A DNA stretch of 64,000 bases, from positions 489,827-553,826 of the forward strand of contig NZ_STGG01000012.1 of NCBI RefSeq assembly GCF_005222695.1, read 5' to 3'. Of this stretch, positions 51,772-61,591 are shown one piece after another. Source of the stretch: Massilia sp. HP4 (lineage in GTDB: Bacteria > Pseudomonadota > Gammaproteobacteria > Burkholderiales > Burkholderiaceae_D). Numbering within the stretch: the stretch's first letter is position 1; each line of letters starts with the position of its first letter. The translations under genes and the position numbers were made by a program. The notes beneath the pieces are model-generated. The model did not search any database. It was not told where the DNA came from and worked only from the letters and a program-made list of their open reading frames with translations.

Positions 51772-54700
51772 TCAGCGTCCCAGCCCCGTGCGCAGCATCT
51801 CCAGCATATCGCCCGGCGACATGCGCGCCGCCATCTCGGTCCCCTCCAGCAGGCTGTCGGCCAGGTCGCGCTTGTGGCGGTGCAGGTCGACGATGCCTTC
51901 CTCGATCGTGCCGCGCGCCACCAGGCGGTAGATCGTTACCGGCCGCTGCTGGCCCATGCGGTGGGCGCGGTCCGAGGCCTGGTCTTCCACCGCCGGGTTC
52001 CACCACGGGTCCATGTGGATCACGTAGTCGGCCGCCGTCAGGTTGATGCCGACGCCGCCCGCCTTCAGGCTGATGAGGAACAGGTCGCCCTCGCCGGCCT
52101 GGAAGGCGTCGACCCGGCGCTTCCTTTCCTGGATCGGCGTCGAGCCGTCCAGGTACTGGTAGGCGATGCCCTGCGCATCGAGATACTGGCGGATCAGGGT
52201 CAGGTGGTCGACGAACTGGCTGAACACCAGCACCTTGTGCCGGTTCTCGAGCAGGTCGGTCGTCAGGCGCGCGAAGGTGGCCAGCTTGCTGCTGGCGATG
52301 CCGGCGCCGGGCGCGACCAGCTCGGGATTGCAGCAGGCGCGGCGCAACCGCATCATCTCGGCCAGGATCTCGATCGCCTTTTGCCCTTCCGGCGCTTCCA
52401 GCGCGGCCAGCTTGTCGAGGGCCTGGCGGCGCAGCGATTCGTAGAGCGCGTTTTCCTCGGCGCTCAGCTCCACCGGGACCACGATCTCGGTGCGCGGCGG
52501 CAGCTCGGACAGCACTTGCGCCTTGGTGCGGCGCAGGATGAAGGGTGCGGTCAGGCGCCGCAGGCGCGCGCGGGCGCCGGCTTCGGCGCGCTTGTCCTGC
52601 GCTTTTTCGATCGGACCGGCAAAGCGCAGCTGGAACTGCTCGGCGCTGCCCAGCAAGCCCGGATTGATAAAGCGGAACAGGTTCCACAACTCACCCAGGT
52701 GGTTCTCCAGCGGCGTGCCGGTGGCCGCCATCCGAAAATCTCCCTGTAGCGCCATCACCGCCTGCGAACGCTTGGTGTGCATATTCTTGATCGCCTGGGC
52801 CTCGTCGAGCACGATGCTGTGCCAGCGCCGGCCCTTGAAGCGCGCCGCCTCGAGTTGCAGCAGGCCGTAGCTGACCACGACCACGTCGAACGGTCCTGCA
52901 TTGTCGATCGTGGCGGCGCGTTCGCCCGGGCCGAACAGGTGCAGCTTCAGGGTCGGCGCGAAGCGTGCTGCCTCGTCGATCCAGTTCAGGCACACCGTGG
53001 TCGGCGCCACCACCAGCGCCGGGCCGTCTTTCGCGCGCGTGAGCAGCAGCGCCAGCGCCTGCAAGGTCTTGCCCAGGCCCATATCGTCGGCCAGGCAGGC
53101 GCCCACGCCCCACTGGGCCAGGCGCGCCAGCCACCCGAAGCCGTCGATTTGATAATCGCGCAGCTCGGCCTGCAGGGTGGAGGGCAGCTCGGGTAGATAC
53201 GCCGCATTGTCGGCCATGCGTTGCAGGTGCCCCTGCCAGGCCTTGTCGGCGTCGACGCTGCCGGCCTCCCGCGCCAGTTCGTCCAGCGCGAAGCTGGCCA
53301 GCGCATGGGTGCGGATGCCGTCGCCATGGGGCTCGCCATACGCGCCAAGCTCCATCAGGCGCCGGTGCAGCTCGTCGGACAGGGCCAGGTATTCGTTCTC
53401 GCCCAGGGCCACGAAGCGGCTGCCGCTCTCCTGGATTTTTTCCAGCAGGGTGCGCAGGTTCATCACGCGGCCTTCGTCGATCACGACGTCGCCGCTGGCC
53501 GCGAACCAGTCGCGCTCGCGCCGGATCTGCACCCGCACCGATTTGGTCGTCGCCTTCCTGGTGACGCGGAATTTCTCGCCTTCGGGCCAGGCCACCACGA
53601 TGGATGCGCCATCCAGCGCGCGCAGCTGGTCGACCAGTTCGAGCGCCAGCAGCGGCTGGCCGAGCAGCCATTCGCCGTGGTCGGGTTCCGCGTGCTCCAG
53701 CGCCTGGCACTTGCCCACCAGCTGGCGCTCGGCCTCGCGCTCGGCGTTCAGGTCGCGCTGGGCCTCGGTGCGGATGCCTTCGACGTCGGCGATCACATTG
53801 GCAGCGCCTTCGCCCGGGCCATAATAGGCGCCGCCCGTCAGCGGACGCACCAGCAGCTGCATGCGCATGCCTTGTTGATAAGGACGCAGCAGCACGTGCA
53901 GGCGCGGATCGGCCGGCACGGTCTCGATATCGCTGCTGCTGGCGCCGATGTCCGACTGCACCGTGACCACCGAGGACACGGCGCCGATCGCGCGCAGCAC
54001 GCGGCGCTCGGCCGCCAATGGCACCGCCAGGCCGGCGCCGACGATGGCGGCGATGCGCCGGTGTTCTTCCTTGATCTGCACCAGGCGCAGGCGGGTCGGC
54101 GTCTCGCGCGTGACGACGACGTCGCCATCGCCGTCCTCGACCGGGGGATTGAGCGCGATCGAGACCGTGTCGCCGTGCTTCTTCACCATCAGCTCCGGTT
54201 CGCCCGGCAGCAGCTCGACCCGGGTGCCGGGCGACTCCATCCAGAACAGCAGCGGATGGCCGACCAGGGCGGCCAGCGCCTTGTGCACCTCGAGCTCGAA
54301 GCGGATGCCGCTGCCGGCATAGTAGCGGCGGCCGGCGATCGCGTTCACCGCCTGCAGGTCTTGCGCGGTGAGGAAGTCGAGCCCGGCGCCTTCCTCGGCC
54401 AGGCGTTTCAGGCCCATGGCGCGGCCGCGGCTCCAGCCGCCTTGCGCATCGCGCTTCTGTTCGCGCGGTTCAAGTTCTTGCACGCCCAGGTGCGGGTCGT
54501 AGCGGATCAGCCAGACCAGGCGCGACTCGCGCACGTTCTCGGTGCTCACCGCCGGCTGCAGGTTGATCAGGGCATTGAGCTGGCGCTCCCACGGCTCTTC
54601 GCGCGTGAACCAGCCGGCCATGTCGGGCAGGCGGTGGCGGCGCCGCAATTCGCCCGCACGCTGTTCGTGGACCAGGTAGCCGGCCTGGCCCATCTGCGCC

Positions 54701-55911
54701 AGCACGCCGGCCAGCTGGGCCGACCACAGGTCGAAGCCGGCCGCCTCGGATTGGGCCAGCATGTCTTCCAGGCGCGCGCGCTGGCTGTCCAGGGCCGGTA
54801 GGGCCAGCCAATGGTGGATCAGGGCGCGGAACACGGTCGGTTCCAGCGACATCTCCCAGCTGCGCGTGCCGAACAGCAGCGCGTCGACGGTGCCGCGCTG
54901 GATCTCGTGCAGCATGCCGAGCTGGAACCAGACGGCGTTGTCGGGCCGCTGGACCGCGCGCGTCTCGATCTCGAGCCAGGCGTCGGCCAGCTTGCGGTGG
55001 CCGGGGTCGTTGCTGCGCAGCAGGGCGGCGACGGCGATGTGCGCGCAATGGCCGTCGAATACGGCCTTGCGCTTGCCGGTTTCGCGGCGCAGCTGCTTGA
55101 GCGCGGCCTCGATGCCGGCCAGGCCGCTATCCAGGTCGTCGCGGAGCACTTGCACCACGCTGCGCAGGAACAGGCCGGGCGAATCGCCCGTCTCATTCAC
55201 GAGCAGCAGGGCATCGTCCAGGCGGCCGCACAGGATGTAGTGTTCGCCCAGCGACCGGCGCAAGGGGCTCTCTGGGCTACTGCGCGGTATCAGGCGCTCG
55301 GCGTAGTCGCGCACGCCAGGGGCCAGCGCCGGTTCGCTGCGCGCGTGCATGACCAGGATGTGCAGGATGCCTTCGCGCAGGCGTGGGTGGATGCGCTCCA
55401 TCATGCTTGGTGCGAATGGGCGCGCGCAGACGTCGACCAGCGGATGCAGGTAGCTCGCCTCGTGGCAGCGCTGGCAGGCGTCCAGCAGCGGGAACACGAC
55501 GTCGTGTTCCTGCCCGGTGAGCAGGGCGATGCGCAGCAGCGCCAGGCCCTGGCGGTAGCTGCGCAGCATGAGCGTGCCCTGCCAGTCGCGCCGCACGGTC
55601 GAGACCTGGGCATAGGCGCCCGCCACGCTGTCGAACACGCCGTCGTCGAGGGCGGCGTCGAGCACCGGCCAGGCCAGCTCCGCTGCGATGCCGGTGCCGC
55701 GCTCGCCCATGTCGAGCACCAGGCCGCGCTCGCGCAGGCGCGCCAGTTCATCGACCCATTGCGCGATCGGCAGCGCCACGCCCAGTGCCCGCATATGTTC
55801 CAGGATGCGCTGGCGGCCCATCGGTTCGCCCGCGATCGCCAGCACCACCAGCAGCGCGCGTTCTTCCGCCGTGCAGGCGGCCAGGCGCGCGTTCACATCC
55901 TCCACCATCAC
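51772..55911 (-). CDS. Large SNF2-family helicase
   Basis: 1379 residues. The N-terminal ~500 residues are leucine/arginine-rich and helical with no recognised domain. The C-terminal half is a full SNF2 ATPase: AELRDYQIDGFGWLARL, Walker A DDMGLGKT (near 940), DEAQ box in VLDEAQAIKN (near 1035), GTPLENHLGELW, and SLKAGGVGINLTAADYVIHMDPWWNPAVEDQ with DRAHRMGQ. Shorter and more distant relative at 4259 (DESH). Its start overlaps the stop of the S9 peptidase by 4 bp, so the two are translationally coupled. Confidence 0.9.
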   Translation of the reverse strand: MMVEDVNARLAACTAEERALLVVLAIAGEPMGRQRILEHMRALGVALPIAQWVDELARLRERGLVLDMGERGTGIAAELAWPVLDAALDDGVFDSVAGAYAQVSTVRRDWQGTLMLRSYRQGLALLRIALLTGQEHDVVFPLLDACQRCHEASYLHPLVDVCARPFAPSMMERIHPRLREGILHILVMHARSEPALAPGVRDYAERLIPRSSPESPLRRSLGEHYILCGRLDDALLLVNETGDSPGLFLRSVVQVLRDDLDSGLAGIEAALKQLRRETGKRKAVFDGHCAHIAVAALLRSNDPGHRKLADAWLEIETRAVQRPDNAVWFQLGMLHEIQRGTVDALLFGTRSWEMSLEPTVFRALIHHWLALPALDSQRARLEDMLAQSEAAGFDLWSAQLAGVLAQMGQAGYLVHEQRAGELRRRHRLPDMAGWFTREEPWERQLNALINLQPAVSTENVRESRLVWLIRYDPHLGVQELEPREQKRDAQGGWSRGRAMGLKRLAEEGAGLDFLTAQDLQAVNAIAGRRYYAGSGIRFELEVHKALAALVGHPLLFWMESPGTRVELLPGEPELMVKKHGDTVSIALNPPVEDGDGDVVVTRETPTRLRLVQIKEEHRRIAAIVGAGLAVPLAAERRVLRAIGAVSSVVTVQSDIGASSSDIETVPADPRLHVLLRPYQQGMRMQLLVRPLTGGAYYGPGEGAANVIADVEGIRTEAQRDLNAEREAERQLVGKCQALEHAEPDHGEWLLGQPLLALELVDQLRALDGASIVVAWPEGEKFRVTRKATTKSVRVQIRRERDWFAASGDVVIDEGRVMNLRTLLEKIQESGSRFVALGENEYLALSDELHRRLMELGAYGEPHGDGIRTHALASFALDELAREAGSVDADKAWQGHLQRMADNAAYLPELPSTLQAELRDYQIDGFGWLARLAQWGVGACLADDMGLGKTLQALALLLTRAKDGPALVVAPTTVCLNWIDEAARFAPTLKLHLFGPGERAATIDNAGPFDVVVVSYGLLQLEAARFKGRRWHSIVLDEAQAIKNMHTKRSQAVMALQGDFRMAATGTPLENHLGELWNLFRFINPGLLGSAEQFQLRFAGPIEKAQDKRAEAGARARLRRLTAPFILRRTKAQVLSELPPRTEIVVPVELSAEENALYESLRRQALDKLAALEAPEGQKAIEILAEMMRLRRACCNPELVAPGAGIASSKLATFARLTTDLLENRHKVLVFSQFVDHLTLIRQYLDAQGIAYQYLDGSTPIQERKRRVDAFQAGEGDLFLISLKAGGVGINLTAADYVIHMDPWWNPAVEDQASDRAHRMGQQRPVTIYRLVARGTIEEGIVDLHRHKRDLADSLLEGTEMAARMSPGDMLEMLRTGLGR

Positions 55912-57839
55912 GCGAGATTCTCGATCTCGATCGCAGGCAGGTCGCCCGGTACCGGGATGCCGAACACACGCAAATAGAACACCAGCTCCGCTTCCAGCGT
56001 GCGCACCACGCTGTCGGCCTTGCGGAAACCATGGCCTTCGCCCTCGAGCGTCAGGTAGGCCACCGGCAGCTTGCGCGCGCGCAGCGCTTCGACCACGCTT
56101 TCGGATTGCTGCGGCGGCACCACCTTGTCGTCCAGGCCCTGGAAGAAGATCATCGGCCGGCGCAGCTTATCGGTGTGGTGGATCGGCGAGCGTTCGCGGT
56201 AGACCGCTTGCGCGCGCTCCGGCGGCGCGATCAGGTACTGGTTGTAGTGCGACTCGAATTTGTGCGAGTCGGCGTCCAGCGCGGCCAGGTCGGATACGCC
56301 ATAGTAGCTGGCGCCGGCCTTGAACACGTCGTGGAAGGCCAGGCTCGAGAGCACCGTCAGGCCGCCGGCGCTGCTGCCGCGGATCAGCAGGCGCTCGGGG
56401 TCGACGATCCCTTGCGCCGCCAAGTGGCGCGCGCCGGCCACGCAATCGGCGACATCGACCACGCCCCATTGATGCTTGAGCAGGTTGCGGTAGTCGCGGC
56501 CGAAGCCGGTGCTGCCGCCATAGTTTACGTCCAGCACGGCGAAGCCGCGGCTGGTCCAGTATTGGGTGGAAAGCTTCAGGGTGCTGGCCGCCATGCCGGT
56601 CGGGCCGCCGTGGCCGATCACGATCAGCGGCGGCAGTTCGCCGGCCAGGGGCGCGTGGTCGGCATTGGTCGGCGCATAGTAGAAAGCGTGGGCGGTGCGG
56701 CCGTTTTCACTTGGATAGTCGATCGCCAGCGGCACCGACAGGTAGCCGGCGGCCGGCAGTTGCGGGATCGAGTGGGCCCTCACCTCGGTGGCGTTGGTGG
56801 CCAGGTCGATCCGCGCCAGTTCCGGCGCGATGGTCGGCGCGCCGCCCAGCAGGGCCACGACGTCGCCCTGCACCCGCAGCTCGCGGATTTCTTCATATGG
56901 CGATTCGAGCGGCAGCAGCGTGCCGCCGGACAGGCGCGCCAGGTAGCTCACGCCCTTCTCGATATAGGCGCACACAATCTCGTCCCCGGAGCGGAAACCG
57001 TACAGCGAACCGCCGAAATTCCAGTGCGGGCCGCCGAATTCGGCCGCGCGCGGGCACAGCGCATGCACGACGCCGTGGTCGAAGCGGTACAGGTTCCACC
57101 AGCCGCTGCGGTCGGACACGAAGTGCAGCACGCCGCCGGGCGACCATTCGGGCTGGCAGATCGATTCCTCGGGGCCGCCCGCGACCAGGCGGCCGTTGAC
57201 CAGCGCGCCGTCTTCGAGCACGTCGGCCAGCCACAGCTCGGTGCCTTCCCACGGCATGCGCGGATGGTCCCAGCACAGCCAGGCCAGCTGGCGGCCGTCG
57301 GGCGACAGGCGCGGGGCCGCATAGAAGTCGTTGCCCTCCACCAGTACGGTCTCGACGCCGTCGAAGCCGACCGCGGCCACGGTGTTGACGGGGTAGGTGG
57401 CGCCGGCCGAGTGATCCTCGCGCACGGCGACCAGCCGCTGGCGGCCAGCGTCGAGCACGAAGTCGGCAAAGCGGTGGCCCGTGCCTTCGGCGGTCACCGC
57501 CACCGGCGCGGCGCCGTCCTCGACCCGGTACAGGCGGTTGTCCACGTGATGCGAGAACCAGGCCACGCCGCCGGCCAGCAGGCAGGCGCCGCCGCCGTAT
57601 TCATGCACGCGGCTGCGCACATTGAACGGCGCCGGCGTCAGTTCGCGCGTGCCGCCGCCATCGTGGACCATGAGCGTGGTGCGTCCGGCCTCGCTGGCCC
57701 GGCCTTCGAGCCAGCCCAGGCGCTGGCCGTCGAGCATCGCCTGCGCCAGCGGCACCGCGCCGGCGGCAACCACCGCGGCGCTGATCGGGGAGGGCCAGGC
57801 GCCGCAGGGAATCGGTTGTTTGCTGGTGGCAATCGTCAT
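55908..57839 (-). CDS. S9-family prolyl-oligopeptidase-like peptidase
   Basis: 643 residues from the ATG at 57839 (MTIATSKQPIPCGAWPSPISAA); 41 more in-frame codons upstream look non-coding. N-terminal beta-propeller with WSPGGVLHFVSDRSGWWNLYRFD-type repeats, then the alpha/beta-hydrolase: nucleophile in IRGSSAGGLTVLSS (near 489), Asp in FQGLDDKVVPPQQS (near 568) and His in EGEGHGFRKAD (near 603). No signal peptide, so it should be cytosolic. Likely cleaves short peptides after Pro or Ala-like residues. First gene of a two-gene operon with the helicase. Confidence 0.93.
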   Translation of the reverse strand: MTIATSKQPIPCGAWPSPISAAVVAAGAVPLAQAMLDGQRLGWLEGRASEAGRTTLMVHDGGGTRELTPAPFNVRSRVHEYGGGACLLAGGVAWFSHHVDNRLYRVEDGAAPVAVTAEGTGHRFADFVLDAGRQRLVAVREDHSAGATYPVNTVAAVGFDGVETVLVEGNDFYAAPRLSPDGRQLAWLCWDHPRMPWEGTELWLADVLEDGALVNGRLVAGGPEESICQPEWSPGGVLHFVSDRSGWWNLYRFDHGVVHALCPRAAEFGGPHWNFGGSLYGFRSGDEIVCAYIEKGVSYLARLSGGTLLPLESPYEEIRELRVQGDVVALLGGAPTIAPELARIDLATNATEVRAHSIPQLPAAGYLSVPLAIDYPSENGRTAHAFYYAPTNADHAPLAGELPPLIVIGHGGPTGMAASTLKLSTQYWTSRGFAVLDVNYGGSTGFGRDYRNLLKHQWGVVDVADCVAGARHLAAQGIVDPERLLIRGSSAGGLTVLSSLAFHDVFKAGASYYGVSDLAALDADSHKFESHYNQYLIAPPERAQAVYRERSPIHHTDKLRRPMIFFQGLDDKVVPPQQSESVVEALRARKLPVAYLTLEGEGHGFRKADSVVRTLEAELVFYLRVFGIPVPGDLPAIEIENLA

Positions 57840-57930
57840 GATCTTGACTCTTTCCTTGGTCGGACCAGCATTATAGTGTTTGCCCAAGAATGCGATAATA
57901 GCCGTTTCCCTACCAACGCCATTGTCAGCC

Positions 57931-59013
57931 ATGCCACAATTTGCCCCGCTCCAGAACGACACCTTCCTGCGTGCGCTGTTGCGCCAGCCGACCGACTACA
58001 CCCCGGTGTGGCTGATGCGCCAGGCGGGCCGCTACCTGCCGGAATACCGCGCCACCCGCGCGCGCGCCGGCTCGTTCCTGGGGCTGGCAAAGAATCCCGA
58101 CTACGCCACCGAAGTCACGCTGCAGCCGATCGACCGCTATCCGCTGGACGCGTCGATCCTGTTCTCGGACATCCTGACGGTGCCGGACGCGATGGGCCTG
58201 GGCCTGTATTTCGCCGATGGCGAAGGCCCGAAATTCGAGCGTCCGCTGCGTACCGAAGCTGACGTGAACGCGCTGGCCGTGCCCGACATGGCCTCGCTCG
58301 ACTATGTGTTCAAGGCAGTGACCTCGATCCGCAGCGCGCTGAACGGCCGCGTGCCGCTGATCGGCTTCTCGGGCAGCCCATGGACCCTGGCCTGCTATAT
58401 GGTCGAAGGCGGCGGCTCGCGCGAATTCCACACGGTGAAAAAGATGCTGTACAGCCGTCCGGACCTGATGCACCGCATCCTGGACATCAATGCGCAGGCG
58501 GTGACCCAGTACCTGAACGCGCAGATCGACGCCGGCGCCCAGGCCGTGATGATCTTCGATTCCTGGGGCGGCGCGCTGGCCGATGGCGCCTATCAGGAAT
58601 TCTCGCTGCGTTATATGCAGACCATCCTGGCCGGCCTGCAACGCGAGAAGGATGGCGTGCGCATTCCCGCCATCGTGTTCACCAAGGGCGGCGGCATCTG
58701 GCTGGACGAGATGGCCGACATCGGCGCCGACGCCCTGGGCCTGGACTGGACCGTCAACCTGGGCCGCGCGCGCAGCCTGGTGGGCGACCGCGTGGCGCTG
58801 CAGGGCAACCTCGACCCGGCCATCCTGTTCGCCGAGCCGGACCAGATCCGCGCCGAAGTCGAGCGCTCGCTCGCCGCCTATGGCGCGCCGTCCGCCGGCC
58901 ATGGCCATGTGTTCAACCTGGGCCACGGCATTTCGCAATTCACGCCGCCGGAATCGGTCAGCGCCATGGTCGAGGCCGTGCACAGTTTCAGCCGCAAGCA
59001 GCGCGCCGCCTGA
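57931..59013 (+). CDS. hemE: Uroporphyrinogen decarboxylase HemE
   Basis: Haem synthesis: removes four carboxyl groups from uroporphyrinogen III. 360 residues from ATG 57931; an in-frame ATG 17 codons earlier is less likely. Family motifs [19 protein letters not shown] (N-terminus), [32 protein letters not shown] (near 144) and [12 protein letters not shown]. Divergent from the S9 peptidase (91 bp between starts). Followed by the AT-rich gap before priA. Confidence 0.97.
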   Translation: MPQFAPLQNDTFLRALLRQPTDYTPVWLMRQAGRYLPEYRATRARAGSFLGLAKNPDYATEVTLQPIDRYPLDASILFSDILTVPDAMGLGLYFADGEGPKFERPLRTEADVNALAVPDMASLDYVFKAVTSIRSALNGRVPLIGFSGSPWTLACYMVEGGGSREFHTVKKMLYSRPDLMHRILDINAQAVTQYLNAQIDAGAQAVMIFDSWGGALADGAYQEFSLRYMQTILAGLQREKDGVRIPAIVFTKGGGIWLDEMADIGADALGLDWTVNLGRARSLVGDRVALQGNLDPAILFAEPDQIRAEVERSLAAYGAPSAGHGHVFNLGHGISQFTPPESVSAMVEAVHSFSRKQRAA

Positions 59014-59560
59014 GTTATCCCCCGCGGCTGGCGGCCTGGTTTGACAAGGCTGCCAGCCAGACCCCTCACTTGTTCACAACTTCCTAAAAGCGGGTAAAAA
59101 TTCCTGTGGACATCTCAGCATCTTCCTAATCAACGTAAAACGATGATTTATAAGCGTTTTTTGCATCGATCCAGTGCTGAGTGCCTTCTGGGCCACAAGG
59201 TTGTCCAGTAGAATCCAGCAAAGTTTGACGCTTGTTCACAAAGTTATCAACAGACGTTTGGGCGAAGGGGAAAAGTGCTTGGTTTACCGGGACTTAGCAC
59301 GCTTCTTCAAGTATTGCCTTAACTTCGTGATGCAATGCAGCGAGTTTTCCACGTCGATTGTCTTAGTTATGCACAACGCGGAAAAAGCACCCGAGCTTGT
59401 TAACAGTTCTAAAGACGAATATGCAAGCTGTTGATTTATAAGATAAAAATTGTCTTGAATTCAGGAATTATCGGTTGCGACTTGATCTAACGTAAACCTT
59501 TGATGGGGTCAAGTCCCACGCTATTCACAAAGTTTTCCACAGATTTGCACAGGGCTCAGA
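59014..59560. other. 547-bp AT-rich region with clustered DnaA-box-like 9-mers
   Basis: No credible gene. Sites close to the DnaA consensus TTATNCACA on the plus strand: TTATGCACA at 59367-59375 (full match), TTATCAACA at 59244-59252 and TTTTCCACA at 59533-59541 (one mismatch each). TTGTTCACA at 59070-59078 and 59232-59240 and TTTTCCACG at 59345-59353 have two mismatches. A-T runs lie at about 59146-59160 and 59430-59455. The last strong box is 20 bp before priA. This may be a DnaA-binding cluster, either an origin-like site or a regulator of priA; see findings. Confidence 0.6.
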
Positions 59561-61591
59561 TTGTCGACCAGCACCGATCGCACCGGCACGCACTGCTTTC
59601 TTGAAGTCGTGCTCGATACCCCGCTGAACAGCAGCTTCGATTACCGCTGGCCTTGCCAGCCGGGCGAGGAACCATTGCCCGGCCAGCTGGCGCTGGTGTC
59701 GTTCGCGCGGCGCGAGGTCATGGCCCTGATCGTCGCTGTCAAACACGACACCGATGTCGCGCCAGAAAAACTTAAGGATGCGCTGGCCGTGCGCAGCCAG
59801 TTGTCGCCGCTGCCGGAGCGCTGGATCGCGCTGGCGCGCTTTGCCGCCGACTATTACCAGCGCCCCCTGGGCGAGGTGGCGCTGCCCGGCCTGCCCAAGA
59901 ACCTGCGCGTGCCCAGGACCGTGGCTCTCGACCGCGCGCTCAAGAAGCTCGGCAAGCTCGATGCCGGGCAGGATGCGACGGCGGTCGATATGCCGACCCT
60001 CAATCCGGCCCAGCAGGAAGCGGCCGATGCGATCGGCGGCGCCGACGGTTTCACGCCGCTCCTGCTGTGGGGCGTGACCGGCAGCGGCAAGACCGAGGTC
60101 TACCTGCAGGCCTGCGCCCAGGTCTTGCAGCGCGACCCGCAGGCGCAGATCCTGATCATGGTCCCCGAGATCAACCTCACGCCCCAGCTGGAAGGGAATA
60201 TCCGCGCGCGCTTCCCGGGCATGATGCTGGCCACCCTGCACAGCAGCCTGTCCGAGGGCGAGCGCATGCTGCATTGGCTGGCTGCGCACACGGGCCAGGC
60301 GCGCATCGTGCTCGGCACCCGGCTGGCGATCCTGGCCTCGCTGCCGAACCTCAAGCTGATCGTGATCGACGAAGAGCACGACCCTTCGTACAAGCAGCAG
60401 GAAGGGCTGCGCTATTCGGCACGCGACCTGGCCGTGTGGCGCGCGCACCAGCTGGGGATCCCGATCGTGCTGGGTTCGGCCACCCCCTCGCTCGAATCCT
60501 GGCATCACGCGCGCTCTGGGCGCTACAAGCGGCTGGACCTGCGCCAGCGCGCCGTGCGCGACGCCGTGCTGCCCAAGGTACGCCTGGTCGACATGGAACG
60601 CGACCGTGCGCGCGACGGCCTGACGGGCGAGATGCTGGCGGCCCTGCGCGGGCGGCTGGAGCGCGGCGAGCAGTCGCTGCTGTTCCTGAACCGGCGCGGC
60701 TACGCCCCGGTGATCAGCTGCGACGCCTGCGGCTGGATCAGCAACTGCACCCGCTGCACCGCCTTCATGGTGCTGCACAAGCCCGAGCACCGGCTGCGCT
60801 GCCACCACTGCAGCCTGGAATTGCGCATCCCGCGCCATTGCCCGACCTGCGGCAATGTCGACCTGCAGCCGCTGGGCCGCGGCACCCAGCGCGTGGAAGA
60901 GCATTTGCAGGCCATGTTCCCCGAGGCGCGCATCCTGCGCATCGACGCCGATTCCACCCGCCTGAAGGGCAGTGCGCAAGCCGCCTTCGACAGCGTGCAC
61001 CGGGGCGAGGTGGACATCCTGATCGGCACGCAGATGGTCGCCAAGGGCCACGACTTCAAGAAGCTGACCCTGGTCGGGATCCTGAACCCTGATACCGCGC
61101 TGTTCTCGCAGGACTACCGCGCCAGCGAGCGCCTGTTCGCGCAGCTGATGCAGGTGGCGGGGCGGGCGGGTCGCGCCGGCCTGGCGTCCGAGGTGCTGGT
61201 GCAGACCCGCTATGCGCAGCATCCGCTGTATGGCGCCGTGGTGCGCCACGATTACGAGCGCTTCGCCGGCCAGCTGCTGGAAGAGCGTCGCGAAGCCGGC
61301 CTGCCGCCCTTCATGTACCAGGCCTTGCTACGGGCCGAGGCGAAGGAACTGCCGATCGCGATGGCATTTCTAGAGGCGGCGCGCGACTGCCTGCCGGCCG
61401 ACGGCATCCTGATCAACGACCCGATCCCGATGACGATGACGCGGGTCCACAACGTGGACCGCGCGCAGTTGCTGGTCGAGTCCAGCTCGCGGCCCGCGCT
61501 GCAGGCCTTCTTGCGGGTCTGGATCGAGGAGCTGCGGGCCATGAAAGCCCGCGTGAAATGGTCGCTTGAAGTCGACCCGCTCGACATCTAG
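59561..61591 (+). CDS. priA: Primosomal protein N' (PriA helicase)
   Basis: Replication restart helicase that reloads the replisome at stalled forks. 676 residues from a TTG start at 59561; no in-frame ATG occurs until residue 53, which would cut the N-terminal DNA-binding domain. Walker A GVTGSGKTEVYLQ (near 171), DEEH box (near 269), zinc-binding cysteines CDACGWISNCTRCTAF...CHHCSL...HCPTCG (about 386-432) and the motif VAGRAGRAG. The stop overlaps the PEP-CTERM gene's stop, tail to tail. Confidence 0.95.
   Translation: MSTSTDRTGTHCFLEVVLDTPLNSSFDYRWPCQPGEEPLPGQLALVSFARREVMALIVAVKHDTDVAPEKLKDALAVRSQLSPLPERWIALARFAADYYQRPLGEVALPGLPKNLRVPRTVALDRALKKLGKLDAGQDATAVDMPTLNPAQQEAADAIGGADGFTPLLLWGVTGSGKTEVYLQACAQVLQRDPQAQILIMVPEINLTPQLEGNIRARFPGMMLATLHSSLSEGERMLHWLAAHTGQARIVLGTRLAILASLPNLKLIVIDEEHDPSYKQQEGLRYSARDLAVWRAHQLGIPIVLGSATPSLESWHHARSGRYKRLDLRQRAVRDAVLPKVRLVDMERDRARDGLTGEMLAALRGRLERGEQSLLFLNRRGYAPVISCDACGWISNCTRCTAFMVLHKPEHRLRCHHCSLELRIPRHCPTCGNVDLQPLGRGTQRVEEHLQAMFPEARILRIDADSTRLKGSAQAAFDSVHRGEVDILIGTQMVAKGHDFKKLTLVGILNPDTALFSQDYRASERLFAQLMQVAGRAGRAGLASEVLVQTRYAQHPLYGAVVRHDYERFAGQLLEERREAGLPPFMYQALLRAEAKELPIAMAFLEAARDCLPADGILINDPIPMTMTRVHNVDRAQLLVESSSRPALQAFLRVWIEELRAMKARVKWSLEVDPLDI

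Noticed and set aside
59174..59434. 86-codon frame in the hemE-priA gap
   Set aside because: Sits across DnaA-like sites in AT-rich sequence, no ribosome site, composition unlike neighbours and no known motif.
59014..59560. Claim that this is definitely the chromosomal origin
   Set aside because: Gene orientation to the left does not fit, dnaA is not here, and box matches are imperfect; kept only as a candidate.
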